Shown: positions 33,481-44,361, counted from the stretch's first letter. The stretch: 64,000 nucleotides of DNA from Acinetobacter sp. XS-4 (GCF_023920705.1 NZ_CP094657.1:3410001-3474000), one strand, 5' to 3'. Made by a program: numbers and translations. Notes: generated by a model not told the origin, from the letters alone.

Positions 33481-36048
33481 TTACCAGCTCCAAGAAGCCC
33501 CTAACCAGATTTGACGTCCGGTTTTATAAGTTGTTGCTGAGCTGGAGCTAGTCGATTTATGGGTTTCAACTGCTGTATTAAAGACGTTCAAGATATCTAA
33601 ACTAATTTGTAAACTTTGATCTTTAAAGATCGGCTGGTTATACATCAAACGCCAATCATAAGAAAAGTAATCGTCATATTTTTCTTCTGTATATAAAGTT
33701 GCGTTACCCGTGTAATTTCCACAAATAATATTCCCCTCAACACATGTTTCTGTTGAGGTTGAATAGCCTGTGTAACCAGAGGTATAACCAAGGCGTTGTG
33801 ACCAATTAAGATTTAATAAAGGAATATGCGTATCTACATTCAAGAAAACAGTCCAAGGAGTATTGTAATCCAATGCATCCATATCCCCTTTCTCCATTAG
33901 TTTTCCTTTAAAAATGACCATATTGTCATCGGAGCTACTTTGATCATAATAGGTTTGAGAACTGGATTTATTATTCGAATAATTTGCACCTAAGCTCCAG
34001 TTCACATCTGCATATTTAAATTTGTATGGACTGATCGGTTCAATGCTAAGTGAAACAGTGTCTCCTTGCGTGGTTGCCTCATTGGTCAAGACATAATATT
34101 TTTTCCCATTTTCATCAGTTGTCGAACTACGACCAAATTGATTCTTTCCATCACGATGTACATATTTTACTGTCCAAACAGTATCTAAAATACGCTGAGA
34201 CAACCCCAAATTAAGCTCATCGCTATAAGGTGTTTTAAGTTTTGAAACATCATAATCATAACTTGATGTCGTCAAATCACCACTCACCCATGGTGAACTA
34301 GCATCTGTACGAGTCTCTACATAGTATTGGCTAATACCACTACGCAATTTATAAGCCAACATATTCTGAGCGTAGTATCGATTGGCACCTGTGAAAATAC
34401 GACTTTTACGATCTCCAAAAACATCAAATGATGCTGCTAGACGTGGAGCAATGTTCACATTTTCCAAATAATTGTCATATGAAACACGCACTCCTGGAGT
34501 TACCTCAAGTCGTCCCCATGTCATACTGTCTTGCAAGTATGCTGCATAATTGGTGTAATTTCCTTCAACACTTCGCGTAGGATAAAGTGTTCGACTTTTA
34601 TAGTATTGTTCCCCATCAATACATAAGCTGTCACCCGCCTGACAAACCGTCGAACTGTCCCAAGTTGGAGTACTACGTCCAAGATATACATCTCTGAAAC
34701 GTCGGTAAGAGGCATCATACAAATCTAACTGCCAACCTAAATCAATTTGATGATTTAATTGAGCCAGCTTAAAAGGATTAAACTCATAATTTTGTTTGGC
34801 TGTATAAGTATTTTTTTCTGTTTCAAATTCACCATATCCACCATAGTATCCAAAACGGTTGGCTGCTGTTTCACTACCTGATGAATACCAATTAATCTGG
34901 TCAGACTCTTCATTTTTATATCTGCTATACCAACTCGCATAATAATCCGCAGCATGTTCAATATGATTTTGCTCATGCTGATATCCCACTAGACTACTTA
35001 ACTTACCCCAATCTGCCAGATGCTCCCATTCAACATTAAATCTGTACCCACCGCCTTCATTAGTAAAAGCACCATTTTTTACATTACGCTTTAAATAGGT
35101 CGACTCATGAGGTGAATACATCGCTGTTGCACGAAAGGTATCACCGTTATCTGCGAGATAGTTACCTTTTAATAAAAATGTTTCTGCAAGACGCTCTTGG
35201 TTTTCCCATGCTCCAATAATGGAATGATAGTAAGGAATTTCAGACTCTTGGCGGTTATATGAAAAAATTAAGCCAGCTTTATCGCTTAATGGTTGATTGA
35301 TCGTTGCAGAATAGAATTTTTTGGTAAATTTAGGCTGATAATACAAACTAGATGCCTGATTAAAATCTTCCTGAATTTTTTCATCAACATGATATTCAGT
35401 CAAACTATCACTCGTTGTACGAAATGAGACTCTTCCAGAAGCTTTTTGCAAATCAGGATCTTTTAACTTTGCATCAACCACACCACCAGTAAAGTCTCCA
35501 TACTTAGCAGCAATATTGCTATCAAAAACTTCTAGTGACTCGATTAACTCAGAATTAATCCAAAATGATTGTGCTCCACCTGCCGGTAAATCGGTAGGAG
35601 AATAACCGTCAGGGTCAGCTGTTAAATCTCCCCCATTAGCACCAGGATTAATGGTGTTATTATTTGATAATCCATCAATCATATAGTTGTTTTGATAAAA
35701 CTTTTCACCATGAAATGACACATTTTCAGGTTGGATTTCACCTTGGGTGTTGCCGTTATCGGCAGCATTCGCAAACTGAACATTTGGGTTGTTTTTTAAT
35801 AACTCTGTCACTGAACCATTTCTTGTCGGCATTTTACTAATTTGTTCAGCCGTAATAATTTGGGTTCCCATGGTTTGACTAGTAGGTGTTGAGCGAACAA
35901 TCAGCGTATCTTCCCCTCCTTTATCAGCATCAGTTTGTGTTGAATTTTTGGTATCAACATCTACTGGAGTAATATCATTTTCCACAGCATAAGCTGCAAA
36001 TGGAGCAAGTGCGGCCATAGCCAGAACTAAATATGCCTTTCGATACAT
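33481..36048 (-). CDS. TonB-dependent outer membrane receptor of the M16 operon
   Basis: 855 residues. The signal peptide is MYRKAYLVLAMAALAPFAAYA. The plug (about 45-190) begins TLIVRSTPTSQTMGTQIITA and has NYMIDGLSNNNTINPG and IESLEVFDSNIAAKYGDFTG. The barrel ends RQIWLGASWSW with a terminal aromatic. Two Cys pairs in the barrel (STVCQAGDSLCID and ETCVEGNIICG) look like extracellular-loop disulfides. It lacks the motifs of classical siderophore receptors, and proteases rather than siderophore genes follow it. A protein or peptide ligand, perhaps iron-carrying as in FusA, is inferred. Confidence 0.82.
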   Translation of the reverse strand: MYRKAYLVLAMAALAPFAAYAVENDITPVDVDTKNSTQTDADKGGEDTLIVRSTPTSQTMGTQIITAEQISKMPTRNGSVTELLKNNPNVQFANAADNGNTQGEIQPENVSFHGEKFYQNNYMIDGLSNNNTINPGANGGDLTADPDGYSPTDLPAGGAQSFWINSELIESLEVFDSNIAAKYGDFTGGVVDAKLKDPDLQKASGRVSFRTTSDSLTEYHVDEKIQEDFNQASSLYYQPKFTKKFYSATINQPLSDKAGLIFSYNRQESEIPYYHSIIGAWENQERLAETFLLKGNYLADNGDTFRATAMYSPHESTYLKRNVKNGAFTNEGGGYRFNVEWEHLADWGKLSSLVGYQHEQNHIEHAADYYASWYSRYKNEESDQINWYSSGSETAANRFGYYGGYGEFETEKNTYTAKQNYEFNPFKLAQLNHQIDLGWQLDLYDASYRRFRDVYLGRSTPTWDSSTVCQAGDSLCIDGEQYYKSRTLYPTRSVEGNYTNYAAYLQDSMTWGRLEVTPGVRVSYDNYLENVNIAPRLAASFDVFGDRKSRIFTGANRYYAQNMLAYKLRSGISQYYVETRTDASSPWVSGDLTTSSYDYDVSKLKTPYSDELNLGLSQRILDTVWTVKYVHRDGKNQFGRSSTTDENGKKYYVLTNEATTQGDTVSLSIEPISPYKFKYADVNWSLGANYSNNKSSSQTYYDQSSSDDNMVIFKGKLMEKGDMDALDYNTPWTVFLNVDTHIPLLNLNWSQRLGYTSGYTGYSTSTETCVEGNIICGNYTGNATLYTEEKYDDYFSYDWRLMYNQPIFKDQSLQISLDILNVFNTAVETHKSTSSSSATTYKTGRQIWLGASWSW

Positions 36049-36087
36049 GAATCATTCAACCTATAGTAGAAATTTGGTCATTAGGTG

Positions 36088-36945
36088 TTAGTTATCCAGA
36101 ACAACTCGTCCATCTAACTTAAATACAATATTGACAATCTGATTTTTGACTTCGCCCGTAGTTTGATAACGCCAACGGGCCATATCTTTAACAACTGAAT
36201 CTGTAAAAACGCCAACAGGAGTTTCTGACACAACACGAATATTGGTCACAGTGCCATTGCTGGTAATATCAAATTGCATGCGAATACGACCTTCCACCCC
36301 CAACGAACGTGCACGTGTGGGATAATTTAAACGTCGATTAAGCGCTTTTAATGCAACACTTGTTGTTTTTGATTTTTCTAAAGATTCTGAAGATGATGAT
36401 TTCTGTTGTTGAGATGAATGACTTGTATTATTTGATACTGAAAAGCTTGCTGCAGTCATAGAAAGGGTTGGTGTGTCTCCCTCATGCTTTGTTAATGACT
36501 CTTTCTTTGGGGATGTAGAACTGGGTTCTTCTACTTGCTCATTTAGATTTTTTTGGTTTTTTTCTACAACTTTTAGATTTTCTTTTTTATCCTCAACTTT
36601 AGGAATATTTTGATGATGCGAAATTTCTTTTTGAGATATTTCAGAGGTAATAATTTTTGATTCTTGTTTGGCTATTTGAGTTTTTTGTTCTTTAACGTCA
36701 ACATTATTACTTACTGGTATAGCCGTGGAATTTACCAACGTTCTTAAAAATTTAACTTGAATTGGTGAACCATTATTTGAAGAAGAAGAATTTTGAAAGA
36801 CAGTTATCTGATTCAAAGAATAGATAATCCACAGTACAAAAAGCACATGTAAGATACAGATTATTACCCAAATACTAAGTGCCTTTTTACTAGAAAGTGT
36901 AAAAGCAAAAGATGGTTGGGTGCTTAGTAAACGCAATTTAATCAT
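36088..36945 (-). CDS. Dedicated TonB protein of the M16 operon
   Basis: 285 residues: a cytoplasmic tail, one membrane anchor (ALSIWVIICILHVLFVLWII, about 25-44), a long Lys/Glu/Ser-rich periplasmic linker, and a C-terminal TonB domain (about 195-285) with RRLNYPTRARSLGVEGRIRM and SVVKDMARWRYQ. It would carry energy from ExbB-ExbD to the receptor encoded 39 bp downstream. Having its own TonB at the head of the operon suggests the receptor needs a specific partner, as FusB serves FusA. No exbB or exbD is nearby. Confidence 0.85.
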   Translation of the reverse strand: MIKLRLLSTQPSFAFTLSSKKALSIWVIICILHVLFVLWIIYSLNQITVFQNSSSSNNGSPIQVKFLRTLVNSTAIPVSNNVDVKEQKTQIAKQESKIITSEISQKEISHHQNIPKVEDKKENLKVVEKNQKNLNEQVEEPSSTSPKKESLTKHEGDTPTLSMTAASFSVSNNTSHSSQQQKSSSSESLEKSKTTSVALKALNRRLNYPTRARSLGVEGRIRMQFDITSNGTVTNIRVVSETPVGVFTDSVVKDMARWRYQTTGEVKNQIVNIVFKLDGRVVLDN

Positions 36946-37044
36946 AAATACAACAACTTAAAGCAACCCTATTTTCAGCTCAAAATTACAAAATTTTAAA
37001 CAACGGTATAAAACAATAACATTATAAATAAACTAAATCTAAAT

Positions 37045-37063
37045 GAAAATAATTATTATTAAG
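37045..37063 (-). promoter_or_regulatory. Fur-like site upstream of the TonB-receptor-M16 operon
   Basis: gaaaataattattattaag agrees with the 19-bp Fur consensus at 13 positions. It lies about 100 bp before the TonB start, within the likely promoter region. The surrounding 314 bp between the divergent TonB and LysR genes contain nothing else that I recognise. Confidence 0.45.
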
Positions 37064-37259
37064 TTTTATTAAAAGTTGTATATTTAATTTCCTGCTTATC
37101 TTCTATCCAAATAAAAAAGATTTAATAAAACTAAAATCAAAAAGTTGCTCTATTTTGAGAGAACTTTGATCTTTATTACTGTTAATATTAAAACGCATGA
37201 TAGATTTTCCAATCCTTCATATTTCTATAAATCAAGGATGATGAGCGAATATATTTATT

Positions 37260-38189
37260 ATGGAAATCAAACAAATAAAATATTTTTTGACAGTGGTTGA
37301 AGCAGGCAGTATCGGTAAAGCTGCCCAAAAACTCGATGTCGGCGCTTCGGCTATTAGTCAGCAAATTAGTAAACTAGAACAGGAGCTAAGCATTCGCTTA
37401 TTACAGCGGAATGCTTTTGGTGTGACTCCCACCCCAGCAGGCCTCGCGTTTTTAAAACACTCTCAACTTATTTTGCGTCAAGTTAACTTTGCAATAGACG
37501 CTGCACATTCAGCACGGCTTTCAGGTCATGTCAGCCTTGGTTTTCCACCAACCATTACTGCTTTAATTGGCATCCCTTTAATGAAACTAATGTCTGAACG
37601 CTATCCAGACATTCGTCTAGAAATTGTGGAAACCCTGTCGGGCAACCTGATTCAGTCGATTAATTCGCGTCAGCTTGATATTGCCATTATTTTTACCAAT
37701 GAAATTGATAAGCAGTGGTCGATACAGCCTTTGGTACGCGAACAAATGTATTTAATGGCACGAAAAGAAGTACTCGAAAAATATGGTCTTGCCGAGTGCA
37801 TCAAAAGTGGAATTATCCAGTCTCAACAAATTGGTGATATTCCTTTAGTACTACCACGGCAGCGTCATAGCTTAAGAAAACTGCTTGAACACAAGATTGG
37901 ACAGCTTAATGTCGTCTATGAAATTGATGGTCTACACTTACTCATGGACAGCCTGATTCACCTTGACCTTGCAAGTGTTCGCCCCGGAAGTGCCTGTCTG
38001 CAAGAATACAAACATAAGCTTCAATTACTAAAATTGATCGACCCTGAAGTTGAGCGAATCAATTACTTGGTGAGCCTTGCTGAAGAAGAATTGTCACCTG
38101 CTGCACTCGCTGCAAAATCGGCAATTAAAGCGTGTGTGAAAGAGTTAATTCAAAATCAAATTTGGCCGTGTTCTGAAATTATTTTATAA
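37260..38189 (+). CDS. LysR-type regulator, paralog 1 of the tricarballylate locus
   Basis: 309 residues. The DNA-binding part is IKYFLTVVEAGSIGKAAQKL and GASAISQQISKLEQELSIRL, as in TcuR/Nac-like regulators. It is about 60% identical by eye to the regulator at 40791 and has the same length, so the locus holds two related regulators from duplication. This one precedes the transporter gene tcuC by 278 bp in the same direction. It probably activates tcuC and the binding-protein gene in response to a tricarboxylate, but which regulator controls which unit is not clear. Confidence 0.82.
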   Translation: MEIKQIKYFLTVVEAGSIGKAAQKLDVGASAISQQISKLEQELSIRLLQRNAFGVTPTPAGLAFLKHSQLILRQVNFAIDAAHSARLSGHVSLGFPPTITALIGIPLMKLMSERYPDIRLEIVETLSGNLIQSINSRQLDIAIIFTNEIDKQWSIQPLVREQMYLMARKEVLEKYGLAECIKSGIIQSQQIGDIPLVLPRQRHSLRKLLEHKIGQLNVVYEIDGLHLLMDSLIHLDLASVRPGSACLQEYKHKLQLLKLIDPEVERINYLVSLAEEELSPAALAAKSAIKACVKELIQNQIWPCSEIIL

Positions 38190-38467
38190 AGAGTCATTAA
38201 TTTTATTAAAGACCTAATTAATTTTGCCCTCTCACTCCCTCCTGCTGTTTGAGATTACATTTTCTTTCGAATGATAAGTGGATTTCTGTTTATCGAATTA
38301 TAGATGTGTAGTTTGAACTGGAAACAAGGCATCACATTTTCTACGAGAAACACCTTTAAACCTCATCTCTAACCCATTTGCTATTTAGGTTTATTGAATG
38401 AGTCGATTTAAAGCCCTCTATTGAAAATCGTGAATGTTTCCATTTTGTCAGGCCAAGGAGGTCTCCA

Positions 38468-39778
38468 ATGGATGTCGTGAATAATCGTAGGGCTACTTTT
38501 AAAAAAATATTAAATGTAACGAGTGGCAACTTTTTAGAACAGTACGATTTTTTTCTTTTTGGTTTCTATGCCACTTACATCGCAGCAAAATTTTTCCACT
38601 CTGAAAATGAATATGTCTCTTTAATGATGACATTTACCGTGTTTGCTGCAGGCTTTCTTATGCGTCCTCTCGGCGCTATTTTCTTGGGCGCTTATGTCGA
38701 CAGAGTTGGGCGACGTAAAGGTCTTATTGTGACTTTAAGCCTTATGGCAATCGGAACCATCTTAATTACCTTTGTACCGGGTTATGAGACGATTGGTATT
38801 CTTGCCCCAATTTTGGTGGTGATTGGACGTCTATTACAAGGCTTCTCGGCAGGTGTTGAATCTGGCGGTGTATCGATTTATCTCGCTGAAATTGCAACAG
38901 ATAAAAACCGTGGGTTTATCACAAGCTGGCAATCTGGCAGCCAACAAATTGCGGTGGTATTCGCAGCATTACTTGGCTACTGGCTCAACACCATTTTAAC
39001 GCATGCTCAAGTGGGTGAATGGGGCTGGCGTATTCCGTTCTTAATTGGTTGTTTGATTATTCCTTTAATCTTCTTGTTCCGCCGCACGTTAGAAGAAACT
39101 GAAGACTTTAAAGCACAAAAAACTCATCCATCGACCAAAGAAATTTTCAGCACGCTTGCGAGCAACTGGCGCATCGTACTTGCGGGCATGATGATGAGCG
39201 CCATGACCACAACCACTTTCTATTTCATTACGGTTTACACCACGGTGTATGCAAAACGTACTCTAGAAATGTCGGTAACTGATAGCCTTTTAGCGACTGT
39301 ATTTGTGGGTTTATCGAATTTCTTCTGGTTACCAATGGGTGGCTTACTTTCAGACAAAATTGGTCGTCGTCCAGTTTTAGTCGGCATCACAACCCTTGCC
39401 ATCTTTACAACGTATCCGGTTTTAAGCTGGTTGGTGAGTGACATTAGCTTTACCAATCTGATTATTACGCTTGCTTACTTCTCGTTCTTCTTTGGTCTGT
39501 ACAACGGCACCATGGTCGCAACGCTTGCCGAAGTAATGCCAAAACGCGTACGTACAGTTGGCTTCTCTTTAGCATTCAGCCTTGCAGCAGCTATTTTTGG
39601 TGGCATGACTCCAATTGCATGTACATATCTAGTTGAACACACAGGTAACGCAAGTACACCAGCATTCTGGCTGATGTTAGCAGCGGTATGTAGCCTCATC
39701 TCAAGCTTATATTTATGTCGTGGTTCTAAGCAGAAGAATGCAGACCCAATTGCTGAACCTGCGAAGGTTAGCGCTTAA
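38468..39778 (+). CDS. tcuC: MFS tricarboxylate/citrate:H+ symporter (TcuC/CitA-like)
   Basis: 436 residues with 12 hydrophobic segments. [33 protein letters not shown] and [20 protein letters not shown] are signatures of the metabolite:H+ symporter family (citrate, tricarballylate, alpha-ketoglutarate). AGGAGG lies just before the ATG. With tcuA and tcuB downstream the likely substrate is tricarballylate or a related tricarboxylate such as citrate or aconitate. It forms a unit with the binding-protein gene 86 bp downstream. Confidence 0.82.
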   Translation: MDVVNNRRATFKKILNVTSGNFLEQYDFFLFGFYATYIAAKFFHSENEYVSLMMTFTVFAAGFLMRPLGAIFLGAYVDRVGRRKGLIVTLSLMAIGTILITFVPGYETIGILAPILVVIGRLLQGFSAGVESGGVSIYLAEIATDKNRGFITSWQSGSQQIAVVFAALLGYWLNTILTHAQVGEWGWRIPFLIGCLIIPLIFLFRRTLEETEDFKAQKTHPSTKEIFSTLASNWRIVLAGMMMSAMTTTTFYFITVYTTVYAKRTLEMSVTDSLLATVFVGLSNFFWLPMGGLLSDKIGRRPVLVGITTLAIFTTYPVLSWLVSDISFTNLIITLAYFSFFFGLYNGTMVATLAEVMPKRVRTVGFSLAFSLAAAIFGGMTPIACTYLVEHTGNASTPAFWLMLAAVCSLISSLYLCRGSKQKNADPIAEPAKVSA

Positions 39779-39864
39779 AACAACAACTTAACCTGAAATT
39801 TTAATGAACAGTACGGCGCATGTTGCAGCCGTACTGTGCTCTCCTATCATTAAAGCGAGATACT

Positions 39865-40659
39865 ATGAAAAAGTCCCCTATCTTCATGACCATTTGTCTA
39901 GCTGGCGCAGGCTTGGGATCAACCCTTGCTAACGCAGATACACTCGAAGTGATTAGCTCAGGCGGTTTTTATTCATCTATGGAAAAACTCATTCCAATAT
40001 TTGAAAAGCAAACTGGTCACACGGTTCACCTTTCGTCTGGTTCATCAATGGGCGCATCGCCAACTGCGATTCCAAATCGACTCGATCGTGGGGAACATTT
40101 TGATGTGGTGGTGTTGGCTGCTCCTGAACTGAACAAGCTTGCAGAAAAAGGTTATGTCGACTCAAATTCACAAAGTGCTTTAGTCAATTCAAGCATTGGC
40201 ATGGCTGTACCTAAAGGTGCGCCAAAACCAGATATTAGCTCTGCGGCAAAATTCGAAAAAGTTTTATTAAATGCTAAGCACATCGGCTATTCAGCAAGTG
40301 CAAGCGGTACGCATCTTGAAAAAGATGTTTTTCCAAGCTTCCCACCTGTCGAGTACAAAGTGATTTCTGGTAAAGCAGAAAAAGTGGTAGGTGACCGCGT
40401 TGCAAAACGTATTGTTGAAGGCCAGTTCGATATTGGTTTCCAGCAAGTGAGTGAAATCAAACCTTTTACTGGCCAAAATGGTCAAGTTGATTTAGTCGGT
40501 CCAATTCCTGCACCTTATCAGAAAGTCACCGTATTTGCGGCTGGCATTGGTAAAAACTCTGAACATGAAAAAGTTGCAAAAGAGTTAATCAAGTTTGTGA
40601 AATCACCACAAGCAACACAAATTATTGAAGAACAGGGTCTGGAGCAGGTTAAACAATAA
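39865..40659 (+). CDS. Periplasmic substrate-binding protein (ModA-like, SBP_bac_11)
   Basis: 264 residues from the ATG at 39865, with signal peptide MKKSPIFMTICLAGAGLGST and cleavage after LANA. DTLEVISSGGFYSSMEKLIP and the later FDVVVLAAPELNKLAEKGYV fit the bacterial extracellular solute-binding group related to molybdate-binding ModA. No ABC permease or ATPase lies nearby, so it is not part of an evident ABC system. It may sense or hold tricarboxylates for the regulators or the symporter. The function is unknown. Confidence 0.75.
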   Translation: MKKSPIFMTICLAGAGLGSTLANADTLEVISSGGFYSSMEKLIPIFEKQTGHTVHLSSGSSMGASPTAIPNRLDRGEHFDVVVLAAPELNKLAEKGYVDSNSQSALVNSSIGMAVPKGAPKPDISSAAKFEKVLLNAKHIGYSASASGTHLEKDVFPSFPPVEYKVISGKAEKVVGDRVAKRIVEGQFDIGFQQVSEIKPFTGQNGQVDLVGPIPAPYQKVTVFAAGIGKNSEHEKVAKELIKFVKSPQATQIIEEQGLEQVKQ

Positions 40660-40790
40660 AAGCTCTAAAAGGCAACGTCTTGAGGTAATGTTGCCTTTAC
40701 TCTGTTGGTGGTTTACTCAGCCTAATAGAACAAAATGTATAGCGATAAACCAGTGTAGAATAATCAATAAAGGTTAATGTAGTATTTGCC

Positions 40791-41720
40791 GTGGAACTCA
40801 AACAATTAAAGTATTTTATTGCAGTGATCGAGTCAGGAAGCTTGGGTAAAGCTGCAAAAAATCTCGATATTGGAACGTCGGCATTAAGTCAGCAAATCTC
40901 AAAATTAGAAAGCGAACTCTCCATTCGCCTTTTACAACGCACTGCCTTGGGTACAGTTCCCACCCCTGCGGGTTTAGCTTTTTTTCAACAGGTTCAACTT
41001 GCACTTAGACACCTAGACCATGCCGTAGATTCTGCTCATTCGTCACGTTTAAGTGGACATGTTACCGTGGGGTTTTCGCCAAGCGTTGCAGCGGTTATTG
41101 GTACGCATTTTTTAAAACTCATGAGAAATCGTTATCCCGATATTAAAGTCCGTTTAATTGAAGGATTATCGGGTGACCTCAAGGCATTAGTTAATGCAAG
41201 GCAGCTCGATGTCGCTATCATCTTTAGCGACGATGTCGACCCACAGTGGGCGATACAGCCTTTAGTCAAAGAACAAATGTTTTTAATCTCGCCTAAAGAA
41301 GTGCTGAGTCAGTACCACCTTGAAAGCTGTATAGACACTCAAACCATTACCCATTCACAGCTAAAAGAACTTCCGCTAATTTTACCGAGCCAACGGCATG
41401 GACTGCGCTTGTTGCTCGAACAGAAAATTCATCAGCTTAAAGTGGCCTATGAAATTGATGGGCTGCATTTGTTAATGGAAAGTATTAGCCAACTCGAAAT
41501 GGCAACCATCCAACCTGCTGGTGCATCGTTAAACTCGCGGCAAGACCTATGCTTACTGCGCGTTGTAGAACCTGCCATTGAGCGTATTAACTATTTAATT
41601 AGTCTGTCTGAAGAAGAACTTTCGCCTGCTACTTTAGCCACCAAAGTAGTGATTCGTGCTTGTGTGACTAACCTGATTAATGAAAAGCGCTGGCCCGGTG
41701 CGGAGCTGATAAACACTTAA
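40791..41720 (+). CDS. tcuR: LysR-type regulator, paralog 2 (TcuR-like)
   Basis: 309 residues starting at a GTG (valine codon for Met; LKQLKYFIAVIESGSLGKAA follows). The fold is that of LysR with winged helix at 1-60. It is a close paralog of the regulator at 37260 and lies 103 bp before tcuA in the same direction, the place of tcuR in other tricarballylate loci. It probably activates tcuAB when tricarballylate is present. A hairpin (gtgttta/taaacac, 41728-41748) separates it from tcuA. Confidence 0.75.
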   Translation: MELKQLKYFIAVIESGSLGKAAKNLDIGTSALSQQISKLESELSIRLLQRTALGTVPTPAGLAFFQQVQLALRHLDHAVDSAHSSRLSGHVTVGFSPSVAAVIGTHFLKLMRNRYPDIKVRLIEGLSGDLKALVNARQLDVAIIFSDDVDPQWAIQPLVKEQMFLISPKEVLSQYHLESCIDTQTITHSQLKELPLILPSQRHGLRLLLEQKIHQLKVAYEIDGLHLLMESISQLEMATIQPAGASLNSRQDLCLLRVVEPAIERINYLISLSEEELSPATLATKVVIRACVTNLINEKRWPGAELINT

Positions 41721-41823
41721 GCCATTAGTGTTTATTTTTACTAAACACCCATTCAAGTTTAGCCTCTCACTTCATCCTCCCTTTTAAAGCTACATTAGCC
41801 CTAGCTGAGAAAGGGAGAAATCC

Positions 41824-43230
41824 ATGCATGATGTGATTGTAATTGGTGGTGGGAATGCCGCACTGTGTGCCGCACTCACGGCAAAAGAAAGTGGCGCGTC
41901 TGTGCTTGTCATAGAAGCAGCACCTAAAGAATGGCGTGGTGGTAACTCACAACACACTCGTAACCTTCGCTGCATGCATGATGCTCCTCAAGATGTATTA
42001 GTCGATGCTTACCCCGAAGAAGAATATTGGCAAGACCTACTTAAAGTCACTGCTGGAAAAACCAATGAGCACTTAGCTCGTCTGGTCATTCGTAGCACGG
42101 CAACATGTCGCGACTGGATGCGTAAACATGGTGTGAATTTTCAGCCGCCACTATCGGGTGCTTTGCATGTTGCACGTACCAATGCCTTTTTTATGGGTGG
42201 CGGTAAAGCCCTCATTAATGCGTATTACCGTAGTGCCCAAGAGCTTGGCATTGAGATTTTATACAACACAAAAATTAAAGATCTAAAGTTAAACCAAGGA
42301 CATTTTGAAGCTGCAATTGCGGAAGATGGCCGTGTATTTAAAGCGAAAAGCTGTGTATTGGCCGCAGGTGGTTTTGAGTCAAATCTGGAATGGTTAAGAG
42401 AAGCATGGGGACAAAATGAAAACGGCGAATGGCCTGCCGATAATTTCATTATTCGCGGAACCCGCTTTAATCAAGGTAACTTGCTCAAATTTATGATAGA
42501 TCAAGGCGCCGATATTATTGGTGACCCATCACAATCTCATTGTGTCGCCGTAGATGCACGTGCACCGCTATATGACGGCGGCATCTGCACTCGTATTGAC
42601 TGCGTTTCATTAGGAATTGTGGTCAATAACAAAGCTGAACGTTTTTACGATGAAGGCGAAGACTTCTGGCCAAAACGTTATGCGATTTGGGGACGTCTTG
42701 TTGCCAAACAGCCTCAGCAAATCGCCTATTCGATTATCGACTCAAAAGCGATTGGTCGCTTTATGCCACCTGTGTTTGAGGGTGTGAAAGCAAATAGCAT
42801 TCAAGAACTGGCCGAAAAAATCGGGCTAGATGCAAAAACCTTCTGTCACACGGTAGAAGAATTTAATCAAGCCTGTGTGCAAGGCACCTTTAACCACACA
42901 GTTTTAGATGACTGCACCACCCAAAATATTGTTCCCAACAAGACCCATTGGGCCGTTCCTCTTGATCGCCCACCGTTCTATGCCTATGCGCTTAAACCCG
43001 GCATTACTTTTACCTATTTAGGCTTAAAGGTCGAAGACGATGCTGCGGTACGTTTTAACAATAAAGCCAGCCGCAACCTGTTTGTGGCAGGTGAAATGAT
43101 GGCAGGTAACGTACTCGGTCAGGGCTATACCGCAGGGGTCGGCATGTCGATTGGCACGACCTTTGGACGCATTGCCGGAAAAAATGCAGCCCACTATGCA
43201 CTTTCACAAGGAGTTGAACATGAATGCTAG
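41824..43230 (+). CDS. tcuA: FAD-dependent tricarballylate dehydrogenase TcuA
   Basis: 468 residues of the fumarate-reductase/succinate-dehydrogenase flavoprotein family. The FAD motif [20 protein letters not shown] is at 4-23, SQHTRNLRC follows, and [20 protein letters not shown] is the C-terminal FAD segment. TcuA oxidises tricarballylate to cis-aconitate, passing electrons to TcuB. GGGAG precedes the ATG. The stop overlaps the tcuB start by 11 bp, so the two are coupled. Confidence 0.88.
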   Translation: MHDVIVIGGGNAALCAALTAKESGASVLVIEAAPKEWRGGNSQHTRNLRCMHDAPQDVLVDAYPEEEYWQDLLKVTAGKTNEHLARLVIRSTATCRDWMRKHGVNFQPPLSGALHVARTNAFFMGGGKALINAYYRSAQELGIEILYNTKIKDLKLNQGHFEAAIAEDGRVFKAKSCVLAAGGFESNLEWLREAWGQNENGEWPADNFIIRGTRFNQGNLLKFMIDQGADIIGDPSQSHCVAVDARAPLYDGGICTRIDCVSLGIVVNNKAERFYDEGEDFWPKRYAIWGRLVAKQPQQIAYSIIDSKAIGRFMPPVFEGVKANSIQELAEKIGLDAKTFCHTVEEFNQACVQGTFNHTVLDDCTTQNIVPNKTHWAVPLDRPPFYAYALKPGITFTYLGLKVEDDAAVRFNNKASRNLFVAGEMMAGNVLGQGYTAGVGMSIGTTFGRIAGKNAAHYALSQGVEHEC

Positions 43231-44353
43231 TACCAAAGCCCTAATTCCAGTTGTTCAGCTCTCTGACCATGAGCAGGAAGTTCAAAGAGCCCTACAGATT
43301 TGTAATGCTTGTCGCTACTGTGAGTCTTTTTGTGCTGTATTTGCGGCGATGACTAAGCGTCTTGAGTTTAATCAAGCCGATATTCATTACCTCGCAAATC
43401 TGTGCCATAACTGTGGTGCTTGTCTACACGCTTGCCAATATGCCCCGCCGCACGAGTTTGGTGTAAACATTCCAAAAGCGATGGCGCAAGTACGTTTGGA
43501 AACTTACCAAGAGTTTGCAACCCCTCAGCCTTTAGGCCGACTTTATAAGTCTGTTGGGATTCCTTTTGTTTCGGCGTTATCAGTTATTTTCTTTTTATGC
43601 ATGTTAGCTGTGGTGTGGTACAAAGGCACCGACCTATTTGCAGGCTACCAAGGTAATTTCTATGCAATTTTCCCGCATAACTTTTTAGCGCTATTGTTTG
43701 GAGCGACCTTTACAGTTGCGATTGTTCTGCTCGGTATTGGGATTAGTAAATTTTGGCGACAGACGTCTAAAGTTATTCATGGCAAAGTTGAGAAACCAGA
43801 CCTAGTTCAAGCTACCCAAAATGTATTAACGCTTAAATATTTAGATGGTGGGCATGGCAAAGGCTGTAATGAACAAGATGACCGTTACACACAAATCCGC
43901 CGTGTGTTCCATCACCTCACCTTTTATGGCTTTATGCTTTGCTTTGCAGCCACAGGCGTAGCGACTTTATATCACTATTTCCTTAACCTGCATGCGCCGT
44001 ACCCTATCTTTAGCTTGCCTGTTATTTTGGGTACTTTGGGTGGGCTTGGCTTAGTGATTGGACCATCTGGCTTGCTCTATTTAAATCTTAAACGCCATCC
44101 ACTACATGGTGACCGTGAGCAAAAACCTGTAGATCGAGGCTTTATTTTTCTTTTAATTTTAGTCAGTGCTTCAGGCTTAGCTCTTATGGCATTTCGCAAT
44201 ACACCTTACATGGCACTTTTACTGATTTTCCATTTAGCTACGGTCATGACGTTTTTTATTACCATGCCATTTGGAAAGTTCGCACATGGTTTTTACCGCA
44301 GCGCTTCTTTACTCAAATTTGCCATCGAAGAACGTATTTCTAAAAAGTCATAA
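43220..44353 (+). CDS. tcuB: TcuB, Fe-S/heme membrane electron-transfer partner of TcuA
   Basis: 377 residues from the ATG at 43220 (AAGGAG upstream). Two cysteine clusters, [14 protein letters not shown] and [20 protein letters not shown], bind 4Fe-4S centres. Six or so hydrophobic segments follow, with histidines ([22 protein letters not shown]) suited to heme binding. TcuB re-oxidises the FADH2 of TcuA and delivers electrons to quinones. It is the last gene of the tcu unit and is followed by a perfect terminator. Confidence 0.88.
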   Translation: MNASTKALIPVVQLSDHEQEVQRALQICNACRYCESFCAVFAAMTKRLEFNQADIHYLANLCHNCGACLHACQYAPPHEFGVNIPKAMAQVRLETYQEFATPQPLGRLYKSVGIPFVSALSVIFFLCMLAVVWYKGTDLFAGYQGNFYAIFPHNFLALLFGATFTVAIVLLGIGISKFWRQTSKVIHGKVEKPDLVQATQNVLTLKYLDGGHGKGCNEQDDRYTQIRRVFHHLTFYGFMLCFAATGVATLYHYFLNLHAPYPIFSLPVILGTLGGLGLVIGPSGLLYLNLKRHPLHGDREQKPVDRGFIFLLILVSASGLALMAFRNTPYMALLLIFHLATVMTFFITMPFGKFAHGFYRSASLLKFAIEERISKKS

Positions 44354-44361
44354 TTTCACTC

